DNA from: WVWW01 sp041568335 | Lineage (GTDB): Bacteria > Acidobacteriota > Polarisedimenticolia > Polarisedimenticolales > Polarisedimenticolaceae | Direction of reading: 5' to 3' | Length of the DNA stretch: 28,356 nucleotides | Assembly: GCA_041568335.1 (NCBI GenBank) | Contig: JBFFZZ010000005.1 | Span: 1 to 28,356, forward strand | Shown: one piece after another, positions 8,174 through 14,374 of the stretch | How positions within the stretch are numbered: position 1 is the stretch's first letter | How the letters are laid out: each line of letters begins with the position of its first letter | Translations under genes and position numbers: made by a program | Notes under the pieces: generated by a model | The model's database searches: none | Told to the model about the DNA's origin: nothing | The model's input: only the letters and a program-made list of their open reading frames with translations

Positions 8174-8788
8174 ATGAGTTGGATCCGGCGGTGGGTGGCC
8201 GGAGCGGTCCTGGCGTCGGTCGTGGCGCTCTGCGCCGCGCCCGCTCAGGCGAAGGGGTTCTACTTCGGGGCCTGTCTCGGGCAGTCCGAGGCGGAGGATC
8301 TGGACCTGGGTCCGATCGCCGACGGGTCGACGTTGACGGGCGGAACCGACGGCACCGACACCGGCTGGAAGCTCCTCGGCGGCGTCAAGGTCTTTCGCTT
8401 CCTGAACGCCGAGTTCGACTACCGCGACTACGGCCAGTCGTCCTTCTCGGCGATCTCCGATGGCGCCGGAACCATCTATTCGCCCGGACCGGTCGAGGCC
8501 AGTGCCGACACCACCGCGTTCGGCGTCGCGGCGGTGATCGTCGTACCCGCCGGACGGCTGACCTTCTTCGCCAAGGGCGGGGTCGCGCGATGGCGCTCCG
8601 AAACGACGATCCGACACTCGATGGGGAACCTCGCCAAGCGCGAAAGCGACGGCGTCGATCCGCTGTATGGCGCCGGGCTCGCCTGGAAGGTCCGGGGCTC
8701 GACCGGTCTGCGTTTCGAGTACGAACGGATCGCCACCGACTCGGTCGATCGCGACTTCCTCTCCGCCGGCGTTCACTTCAAGTACTAA
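8174..8788 (+). CDS. Outer-membrane beta-barrel protein
   Basis: This 204-residue protein starts at ATG 8174, with AAGGAG seven bases upstream. A classic signal peptide (hydrophobic core about 9-20) ends in APAQA, with cleavage after residue 26. The mature part alternates amphipathic strands and Gly/Asp-rich loops (FYFGACLGQSE, AEFDYRDYG, LTFFAKGGVARW, GLRFEYERI). It ends in AGVHFKY with a terminal aromatic residue, the usual BAM recognition pattern for outer-membrane barrels. The size fits an eight-stranded OmpA/OmpW-like barrel (outer membrane beta-barrel family PF13505). The substrate, if any, is unknown. The gene is divergent from the hybrid kinase, which makes regulation by envelope sensing plausible but unproven. 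Its stop codon overlaps the stop of the convergent DUF819 gene. Confidence 0.8.
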   Translation: MSWIRRWVAGAVLASVVALCAAPAQAKGFYFGACLGQSEAEDLDLGPIADGSTLTGGTDGTDTGWKLLGGVKVFRFLNAEFDYRDYGQSSFSAISDGAGTIYSPGPVEASADTTAFGVAAVIVVPAGRLTFFAKGGVARWRSETTIRHSMGNLAKRESDGVDPLYGAGLAWKVRGSTGLRFEYERIATDSVDRDFLSAGVHFKY

Positions 8789-9939
8789 CGCAGGATCGAG
8801 GCGACCCAGAAGCCGAGGAACGTTCCGAGGGCGTTGCCCAGCGCGCCGATCAGAACCGCGGGCAGGGCCAGATCGGGACGGACCAGGCTGCGCGCCAGCG
8901 CCAGCGCGGATGTGCCGCCGCCGATGTTCGCCTGCGAGGCGACCGCGGCCATCTCGGGGTCGAAGCGGAGCAGGCGTGCGGCACCGAACACGATCAGGCC
9001 GTGGAGCGCGACCACGACCCCGACGAATCCCATCAGCCGCGGTCCCAGATCGCCCAGGCGACGGACGGACGCCACGTCGCAGAGCGTTCCGATCGTCGCC
9101 AGGAAGAGCATCACGGCCAGCCAGCCGATGACCCGGATACCGGGCATCCGGTGGACGTACTTGGACTGCGCCAGCATCAAGGCGAGAGTCGTCAACACGA
9201 GCACGGTGGGGATCTCGAGCCCCCAGAGTGTCGCGATGCGGTCATGCAACCAGGCCGCGAGCCACACCGCCGTGCAGCCGAGACCGAGCAACAGGGCGCC
9301 GCCGAGGGGATCCACCGTTTCCCGCTCCGGGTCGTCCGTATCGGCGTCCGTTTCCCCGCTTCTCCTCGGGATCCTCGACGCCGGCCAGAAACGTCCGAGA
9401 AGCCGCGGCAACGCGACGGTGGCCGCCATCCATACGGTCGTGTAGGCGCTGTCGACCGCCGCCGCGCCGGTGTAGAGGACGCCGTCCTGGATGACGCCGT
9501 ACTCCAGCGCGATGGCGTTGAAGTTGATGCTGCCACCGATGTAGGTCCCCACGAACATGCCGCCGAGAGCCCAGTGCAGCTCGCCGAAGGCAGCGGCGCC
9601 GCCGAACAGACGAAGCCCCGTCACGACGCCGATCATCGTGCCCCCCGCGCCGATCAGGAACAGCAGGATCATCGGACCGCCTGCGCGTAGGACCGCGCTC
9701 AACCGCACGCGGAGGAGAAGCCAGAAAATGGCCAGCTGGCCGACCGTGCCGAGCAGGACGTCATACACCGCGACATCCGGAGAGTAGGTCGGGATGAGAC
9801 CCAGATTCGCGACGATCGCGACCAGCACGATGACGAGCAGGGCGGACCCGAGGTGCCGGAACCAGGTGTTGGCGGCGAGCCACTCGCTGACGGCGATCCC
9901 GCCCGCGAGGACGGCGAGGATGAAGAGGGTGTCCGTCAC
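8785..9939 (-). CDS. DUF819 family integral membrane protein
   Basis: This is an integral inner-membrane protein of 384 residues from a GTG at 9939. Alternative upstream starts would run into the kinase gene. It has about ten hydrophobic segments, including glycine-rich motifs typical of the DUF819 (YjcL-like) family: ALGGMFVGTYIGGSINFNAIA and ASQANIGGGTSALALARSL near the C-terminus. The repeated GGS-N / GG-S pattern in two halves suggests an inverted-repeat transporter fold. Family members are predicted transporters with no established substrate. A charged, Asp/Glu/Arg-rich cytosolic loop lies near the middle. The gene starts 10 bases after the histidine kinase stop and shares its promoter; the GTG has no good ribosome site, so translation may be coupled. 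The family call is fairly sure; function is unknown. Confidence 0.8.
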   Translation of the reverse strand: MTDTLFILAVLAGGIAVSEWLAANTWFRHLGSALLVIVLVAIVANLGLIPTYSPDVAVYDVLLGTVGQLAIFWLLLRVRLSAVLRAGGPMILLFLIGAGGTMIGVVTGLRLFGGAAAFGELHWALGGMFVGTYIGGSINFNAIALEYGVIQDGVLYTGAAAVDSAYTTVWMAATVALPRLLGRFWPASRIPRRSGETDADTDDPERETVDPLGGALLLGLGCTAVWLAAWLHDRIATLWGLEIPTVLVLTTLALMLAQSKYVHRMPGIRVIGWLAVMLFLATIGTLCDVASVRRLGDLGPRLMGFVGVVVALHGLIVFGAARLLRFDPEMAAVASQANIGGGTSALALARSLVRPDLALPAVLIGALGNALGTFLGFWVASILR

Positions 9940-9949
9940 GCGGGACAGA

Positions 9950-10579
9950 CTAACAGTTGACGGGCAGCTCCACGACGACGCGCGTGCCGAGACCATCCTT
10001 CGTGCCGAACTCGAAGCGCCCGCCGAGCTCGTTGACGCGGTGGCGCGAATCCGCGAGACCGAAACCTCGGTTGCCGAGATCGCCCGTCAACCCGACACCG
10101 TCGTCGGTCACCGTGATCCTGACCTTGTTCGATTCGTAGCTCAACGAGACCGCGGTCGTTGAAGCCTTCGAGTGCTTGACGACGTTGTAGAGCAGCTCCC
10201 GAACGATCTGCGACAGAACCAGCACGACCCCGTCGGCAAGCTCCACGGCATCGCCGTTCTCTTCGAAGAAAACATCGATTTCGTGGCGCGCATCCGTCGC
10301 CCGGCAGACCGTCTCGAGCACGCCGCCGAGTCCGTATTCTCCGACCGGGGGTAGCCCGAGATCGAACGTGAGCGATCGCGTCGATTCCAGCGCGTCCCGG
10401 ATCAGCGCCCTCGCCTCGGATACGTTCGGGTCGTCGCCCGCCCGATCCAGCTCTCCGAGGGCGTCCTGAAGCTGGCGCCCGACGCGATCGTGGAGGCCCC
10501 GCGCGATGCGCTTGCGCTCGCGCTCGATCGCCCGAGCGGTGTCGATGAGCGCTGCCTGATCGATGGAACGCGAGCCCAC
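9950..10579 (-). CDS. Soluble NarX-type histidine kinase (HisKA_3/HATPase)
   Basis: This 209-residue protein is only the catalytic core of a histidine kinase. A HisKA_3 dimerisation helix carries the phospho-acceptor H30 in RIARGLHDRVG. It is followed by a HATPase domain with N-box ELLYNVVKH (N132), DDGVG (159-163) and RGFGL (171-175). There is no transmembrane segment or sensor domain, so it must read a cytosolic or partner-delivered signal. NarL/FixJ-type regulators are the usual partners, but none is encoded in the window. Instead the next gene is a DUF819 membrane protein, which could supply the input. The start is GTG with AAGGAAGG eight bases upstream, and a strong promoter lies at 10625-10652. 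It is divergent from the HVQTED-motif protein. Confidence 0.9.
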   Translation of the reverse strand: MGSRSIDQAALIDTARAIERERKRIARGLHDRVGRQLQDALGELDRAGDDPNVSEARALIRDALESTRSLTFDLGLPPVGEYGLGGVLETVCRATDARHEIDVFFEENGDAVELADGVVLVLSQIVRELLYNVVKHSKASTTAVSLSYESNKVRITVTDDGVGLTGDLGNRGFGLADSRHRVNELGGRFEFGTKDGLGTRVVVELPVNC

Positions 10580-10624
10580 TACCGTGCCTTCCTTTTTTGT
10601 CCGGTCCCCGAGTTGCCTGTCGTT

Positions 10625-10652
10625 CGTATACCGATCGGCGCTCGAATGTCAA
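10625..10652 (-). promoter_or_regulatory. Sigma70-like promoter of the kinase-DUF819 operon
   Basis: On the minus strand a perfect TTGACA (10652-10647) is followed after 16 bases by TATACG (10630-10625). This is the best promoter match in the window. Transcription would start near 10618, leaving a leader of about 40 bases before the GTG at 10579. Confidence 0.7.
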
Positions 10653-10743
10653 CGAACAAGCCACGAATCTGCACAAACTACGAAATCGTATTCATCCCCG
10701 ACTTGACCCGGAGCGCGCGGGGATCATCTTTTTGGCCAGGACC

Positions 10744-11217
10744 ATGTTCACCGGCTACAACAGCGAAGTCGAACACGACGGAACGGCTTTTCACGTCCAG
10801 ACCGAGGACCTGGGGCTCGACAATCCGGTCGTCGAGTCACGCGTGTATCGCGGCGGTGAGGTCGTGGCTTCGGTGCTGACGTCGTATGCCGATCTGGCCG
10901 ACTCCCCGGACTACTCCCACGAACGGATCCAGCGTCGGATGCAGGAGCAGCATCAGAGCCTGATCGAGGATCTCCAAATGGGTCGTCTCGAGGCCGAGCC
11001 GGTGATCCGGCGCAAGGCACTGACACGCGTCCTCGATCCGGACAACCTGGTCGAGGAGTACGTCGAGGATTGGATCGAGGCCTCCAGCTTGACGGGCCCG
11101 ATCCACGAGGCCCTCGAGGCCAGGGTCGACGCGGTACGAGACCGACAAGCCGCCGACACGGCCAAAAAAAAAAAGAAAAAAAAGCGCGGACGCGGTTGGC
11201 GGTTCTGGTCGTCCTGA
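10744..11217 (+). CDS. Conserved hypothetical protein with HVQTED motif (zero-frame product)
   Basis: This 157-residue protein starts at ATG 10744, with CAGGA just upstream. The N-terminal 50 residues (TGYNSEVEHDGTAFHVQTED, then LGLDNPVVES and YRGGEVVAS) match a small family that I recall from deltaproteobacterial and acidobacterial genomes, always of unknown function. A helical middle (about 58-140) follows. In the zero frame the protein ends soon after seven consecutive Lys codons (141-147), with RGRGWRFWSS before TGA. The Lys codons are encoded by an A11-G-A8 tract that contains two A-AAA-AAG heptamers in the correct phase for a -1 shift. A -1 shift continues for 89 codons with a transmembrane segment (see 11184-11453). 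The short zero-frame tail looks unnatural, so the full-length form may be the shifted one. The gene is divergent from the histidine kinase. Confidence 0.75.
   Translation: MFTGYNSEVEHDGTAFHVQTEDLGLDNPVVESRVYRGGEVVASVLTSYADLADSPDYSHERIQRRMQEQHQSLIEDLQMGRLEAEPVIRRKALTRVLDPDNLVEEYVEDWIEASSLTGPIHEALEARVDAVRDRQAADTAKKKKKKKRGRGWRFWSS
11164..11184 (+). promoter_or_regulatory. Candidate -1 frameshift or slippage site (A11-G-A8-G)
   Basis: In the reading frame of the gene starting at 10744 this tract reads as AAA AAA AAA AAG AAA AAA AAG. Two heptamers of the dnaX type, A-AAA-AAG, lie at 11169-11175 and 11178-11184 in exactly the phase required for -1 slippage. Downstream, GACGCG (11189-11194) can pair with CGCGTC (11228-11233). 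CTGGTC (11205-11210) can pair inside that loop with GATCAG (11216-11221). An A11 run is also long enough for transcriptional slippage or length variation. A simple base-count error in the assembly would give the same picture. Confidence 0.5.
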
Positions 11218-11453
11218 TCAGCTTTTACGCGTCGTTCGAGCTCGGCCGAGTCTCCCAGAAATCGGTGGATCCGGCGGACAACCCCGTTGACGCACGCACG
11301 GCGCCCGTTGCGAGCCCGTCGCACGCCGTCTCCTCGCGAACCTCGCACGACGGCAACATCGATCCCCGGAAGGCCGGAAAAGAAGCCGAGGGCGTCCCGC
11401 CCCCGGCTTCCACAGCCGACGTTCCGGCCCCGCTCGGCGCCCCGCCACGCTAA
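11184..11453 (+). CDS. -1-frame extension: transmembrane anchor and Pro-rich tail
   Basis: Read in the -1 frame from the slippery tract, this adds 89 residues. They begin ARTR, then a transmembrane segment (LAVLVVLISFYASFELGRV), then a polar Pro/Ala/Ser-rich tail to TAA at 11451-11453. The poly-Lys stretch immediately before the hydrophobic segment fits the positive-inside rule, so a fused protein would be about 236 residues with its conserved domain in the cytosol. Third positions of these codons are mostly G/C, as in real genes here. The stop overlaps the stop of the convergent small frame in the same CTAA arrangement seen at 8785-8788. There is no ribosome site or convincing start for a separate gene; TTG at 11196 is the only near-TM candidate. 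I infer it is joined to the upstream gene by slippage or by a corrected A count. Confidence 0.55.
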   Translation, partial: ARTRLAVLVVLISFYASFELGRVSQKSVDPADNPVDARTAPVASPSHAVSSRTSHDGNIDPRKAGKEAEGVPPPASTADVPAPLGAPPR

Positions 11454-11680
11454 CGCACCGCGGCCTGCGTGGCAGCGGCGGCGTCGGATGCCGAACGACC
11501 ACCGGATGGGAAACGCAACGAGAGGCGGCAATCGGTCCGCTCGCGAAAAGCGGCCAGGATGCGGTCACGCCTCCGACGCGCCTCGCGTAGGTCCGCCGTC
11601 TTGAGCGACAGCCGCACGCGGTGCTTGGTCCAGTTCGGGCGGTGAACGGTGAAGGCGATCCACCAGAGGCGCCCGTTCAA
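11450..11680 (-). CDS. Small protein resembling an integrase arm-binding domain
   Basis: A 76-codon frame starts at TTG 11680. Its core (WWIAFTVHRP, then RVRLSLKTADLREARRRRD) resembles the N-terminal arm-type DNA-binding domain of tyrosine recombinases, where a three-strand sheet is followed by SLGT-D--EA--RR and a helix. No catalytic integrase domain follows, so this is a stand-alone domain or a remnant. The similar-looking text continues upstream of the TTG (SNHHLW), with no ATG or GTG before the in-frame TAG near 11743. The true start is therefore unclear; AGGAGG lies about 60 bases upstream. It could be a small DNA-binding protein, a decayed integrase or an RNA-associated frame. The 5' leader is GC-rich and potentially structured. 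Its stop overlaps that of the convergent frame at 11453. Function is unknown. Confidence 0.45.
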   Translation of the reverse strand: MNGRLWWIAFTVHRPNWTKHRVRLSLKTADLREARRRRDRILAAFRERTDCRLSLRFPSGGRSASDAAAATQAAVR

Positions 11681-11930
11681 CCAAAGGTGGTGATTCGAGC
11701 GATCGGTATCTGTTGTCGTGAGTTTGGCGAAAGTTGTTCCCTCCTACGACCGAAAGAAACAACCGGAGACCCCGTTCGGGGGCCGGATACTTCGTTGCCC
11801 CGTTTGACCGGGACCCCATCTCCCGCCGGTGAGGCGAGAAGGGCACCTTGGGTTATCCGTCCCAGGTTGCCGGACCCGACGGATGCCGGGCCGCTCCGGA
11901 TGTCGAATCCAACATACCACCGGGACGGTG
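11681..11930 (-). ncRNA. Candidate structured leader RNA of the arm-domain frame
   Basis: This gene-free stretch of about 290 bases lies between the spermidine-synthase-like gene and the small frame. It contains several helices. 11763-11786 folds as CCGG/CCGG plus CCCC/GGGG around GTTC. 11799-11802 pairs with 11809-11812. ATCCGTC (11855-11861) pairs with GACGGAT (11878-11884). CCGTCCC (11858-11864) can pair instead with GGGACGG (11922-11928), so the last two helices exclude each other. AGGAGG occurs on the minus strand near 11736-11742. The pattern fits a riboswitch, attenuator or other structured RNA, but I recognise no known class. The strand is inferred from the downstream frame. High GC content alone makes some pairing expected. 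Confidence 0.3.
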
Positions 11931-11974
11931 AGGATGCAGGGGATTTTCGTGTCATAGAGCGCGTCGCGGCGAAT

Positions 11975-14374
11975 TCAGTTCTCTTGCCGCATCGTCGGCT
12001 CACCGAGCGTCTCCCGGCGGAAGAACGCGCGTCCGGAGAGGTGGTGGATCCGTGGCCGATCGAGCGTCTCGAGCCGTCCCGCCCCGCCCCCCGTTTCGAT
12101 ACGCAGCTCGCGCAAACGAAGGTCGTCCACCCCGACGACTTCGATCTCCGCGAGTGAGCGCCGGAGCCCGGCGTTGTCGTGAAGGAGTGCCTCCATCGTC
12201 TCGAGCCGGTCGTCGTCCAGCGGTGTCCTCGACGCCACGAACAGGTCGTCGTGCTCGGCGCCGCGGAACGCGCGCAGATGGGGGAACTCGGCCCACAGCG
12301 TTCGAACGACCGTGTCGTAGACCTCCGGCGTCGTGGCGTAGCGCTGGATCCACTGAACGAAGATCCCGTCCGCTTCCAACCTCGATCCGACGAGCGCGTA
12401 GAACTCGCGGCTGAACAACTGGTCGACGCCGAGCACCCAGGGGTTGCTCGGTTCCGACGCGATCACGTCGTAGCGCTCATCGGATCTCCGGAGCACGCGG
12501 AACGCGTCCCCGGTGACCAGCTCGAACCGCGGATCGTCGCGTAAGCCGTGGATCGCGTCGTCGAAAAACCTCAGGAAATCGCCGACCGCGGGGGAGATCT
12601 CGACCACACGAACCCTTTCGAGCTCGGGGTAGAGCGTCAGCTCGCCCGCGGTGACCCCGGTCCCGAGCCCGATCACCAGCGCGTTTTTCGGTCGTACACC
12701 GAACAGCGCCGGGAGATGCGCGGAGAGCCGCAACGTCTCGCGGTCGTAGTACGTGCTCGAGTCGGACTTGCCGTTGACGACGATCGATCGTGGTGGCGGT
12801 TCCGCAACGCCCAGGTAGGTTTCTCCCGCCAGCAGCTCGCTGGCGAGCACCGGAAAGTCCCGCGTCAGGAGTTGCTCCGGCGTGAGGTTCTCGACCACCG
12901 CGAACGTTCCCTGCGGCTCGTCGCGGTAGGCCACCACGGTTCGGTTCCTGTAATAGGTTTCGTAAAAAGCGGAAGGTCCCCTACGGTCCTGACCGATGGG
13001 CTCGCGTAAGCGGAAGGTCCCCACGGCAAAGCGCAACGGATCGTAGGGGAACCAGGCGGCGAGCGCGACCACCGCGATGGTCAGCACGGCGGCCGAGACG
13101 ATCGCGCGCCGGCCCACCCCGGGCGCCACGATCCACACCGAGACGAGGATCGTGGCGAGCGCGACGAGATAGGTCTCGCCGAGATTCAGCCGGGCCAAGA
13201 GCAGGTAACCGCCGAGGAGACCTCCGAGGAGGCTCCCCACCGCGTTCCAGGCGAGCAGCCCCCCTGCCTGCCTGCCGACGGAGCCCAGGCTCTTTCGCGC
13301 CGCATCGAACGTCAGAGGGAGCGTCGCCCCCATCAAGCCGGCCGGCGCTCCGATCAGCGCGAGCAACGCGAAGAAGACCGCCGCGTTGAATGCGACGAAG
13401 CCCGCATCGGTCGACGGGAACTCCGTGCGCAGGACGTACGCGAGCCAGGGCCAGAGATCGAGCGTGACGAACAGAAGCGCCAGCGAGACCACGGCCCCGA
13501 ACTGATTGCGAAACAGGGCGGAGGGCGGGCGCGGTGCGCGCCGGCCGGCCAGCCACGCCCCGATCGCGATGGCCAGGACGACCGCCGCAACCACGAGGGA
13601 AAAATGGAAAGACGACGCCCCGATCGAAAGCTGCACGTAGCGAATCCAGATCGACTCGAGGCTCATGAACGCGAATCCGCTCAGGAAGGCGATCGAGCAC
13701 AGTTTCCTGTCGAGCGCTTCGCCGGTGGGACCCGTCGTCTGCGTGGGCCGTTCCTTGCCTCGATCGAGCGCCAGGAAATACAGCCCCGCCGCGATGTTGA
13801 GAAAGGCGCCGAGACGCAGTGTCCATGGAAGCCCCAGCCGGTGAATGAGGAAGAAACCCGTCACGAGCGCGCCGGCGACGGCGCCGGCCGTGTTGATCGC
13901 GTACACGAGCGCGTGGGTCCGTGTGGCGTGTTCCAGTAGCCGGGTCAGCGCCCGGGTCAGCAGCGGCACCGTACCGCCCATGCAAAACGTGGGAACGCCG
14001 ATCAGCAGCACCGCGCACACGGTTCCCCCGGTGGCCAGACTCCAGGAGGATTCCAGGCGCCAACCGGACGTGACGCGGTCGACCCACGCGAACCAGTAGG
14101 GGAACGCCAGGGCCCACACGCCGATGATGCATTCGAGCCGGCCATACGCGCGCAGCAGACCCTGTTCGCGGAGGCTCCGGCGGCCCCAGCCCCAGTACCC
14201 CAGCGAGAGCCCGGCGAGAAAGACCGCCAAAACCGTGGCGGTCGCCAGCCCGTCATTCCCCAGCAACCGCGCGAGGTAGCGCTGCCAGACGACCTGGTAG
14301 ATCAACCCGGCAGCGCCGGTGGCGAAGGTCAGCACGAGGATCACCCGCCGTTGCGTAGTGCCGGGCGGCGTCAT
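11975..14374 (-). CDS. Fused MFS-type membrane / spermidine synthase-like protein
   Basis: This 799-residue two-part protein has about 12-13 hydrophobic segments in residues 10-440, beginning with the FATGAAGLIYQVVWQRYLARLLG signature of the fused MFS/spermidine synthase family. A soluble C-terminal domain (about 465-799) has a Rossmann SAM-binding site: ALVIGLGTGVTAGELT (565-580), acidic VVEISP (590-595), GDAF (622-625) and SEPSNPW (640-646). The last motif is characteristic of these fusions and differs from the true aminopropyltransferase active site, so spermidine synthesis is not assured. ATG 14374 overlaps the helicase stop as ATGA, and GGAGGG lies upstream, so the two are translationally coupled. 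The link between a polytopic polyamine-synthase-like protein and a nuclease-helicase is unexplained. The substrate is unknown. Confidence 0.88.
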   Translation of the reverse strand: MTPPGTTQRRVILVLTFATGAAGLIYQVVWQRYLARLLGNDGLATATVLAVFLAGLSLGYWGWGRRSLREQGLLRAYGRLECIIGVWALAFPYWFAWVDRVTSGWRLESSWSLATGGTVCAVLLIGVPTFCMGGTVPLLTRALTRLLEHATRTHALVYAINTAGAVAGALVTGFFLIHRLGLPWTLRLGAFLNIAAGLYFLALDRGKERPTQTTGPTGEALDRKLCSIAFLSGFAFMSLESIWIRYVQLSIGASSFHFSLVVAAVVLAIAIGAWLAGRRAPRPPSALFRNQFGAVVSLALLFVTLDLWPWLAYVLRTEFPSTDAGFVAFNAAVFFALLALIGAPAGLMGATLPLTFDAARKSLGSVGRQAGGLLAWNAVGSLLGGLLGGYLLLARLNLGETYLVALATILVSVWIVAPGVGRRAIVSAAVLTIAVVALAAWFPYDPLRFAVGTFRLREPIGQDRRGPSAFYETYYRNRTVVAYRDEPQGTFAVVENLTPEQLLTRDFPVLASELLAGETYLGVAEPPPRSIVVNGKSDSSTYYDRETLRLSAHLPALFGVRPKNALVIGLGTGVTAGELTLYPELERVRVVEISPAVGDFLRFFDDAIHGLRDDPRFELVTGDAFRVLRRSDERYDVIASEPSNPWVLGVDQLFSREFYALVGSRLEADGIFVQWIQRYATTPEVYDTVVRTLWAEFPHLRAFRGAEHDDLFVASRTPLDDDRLETMEALLHDNAGLRRSLAEIEVVGVDDLRLRELRIETGGGAGRLETLDRPRIHHLSGRAFFRRETLGEPTMRQEN

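Noticed and set aside
8179..9690. A 503-codon plus-strand frame
   Set aside because: It crosses the outer-membrane barrel gene in another frame and then runs antisense to DUF819. Its product is Arg/Gln-rich low-complexity sequence.
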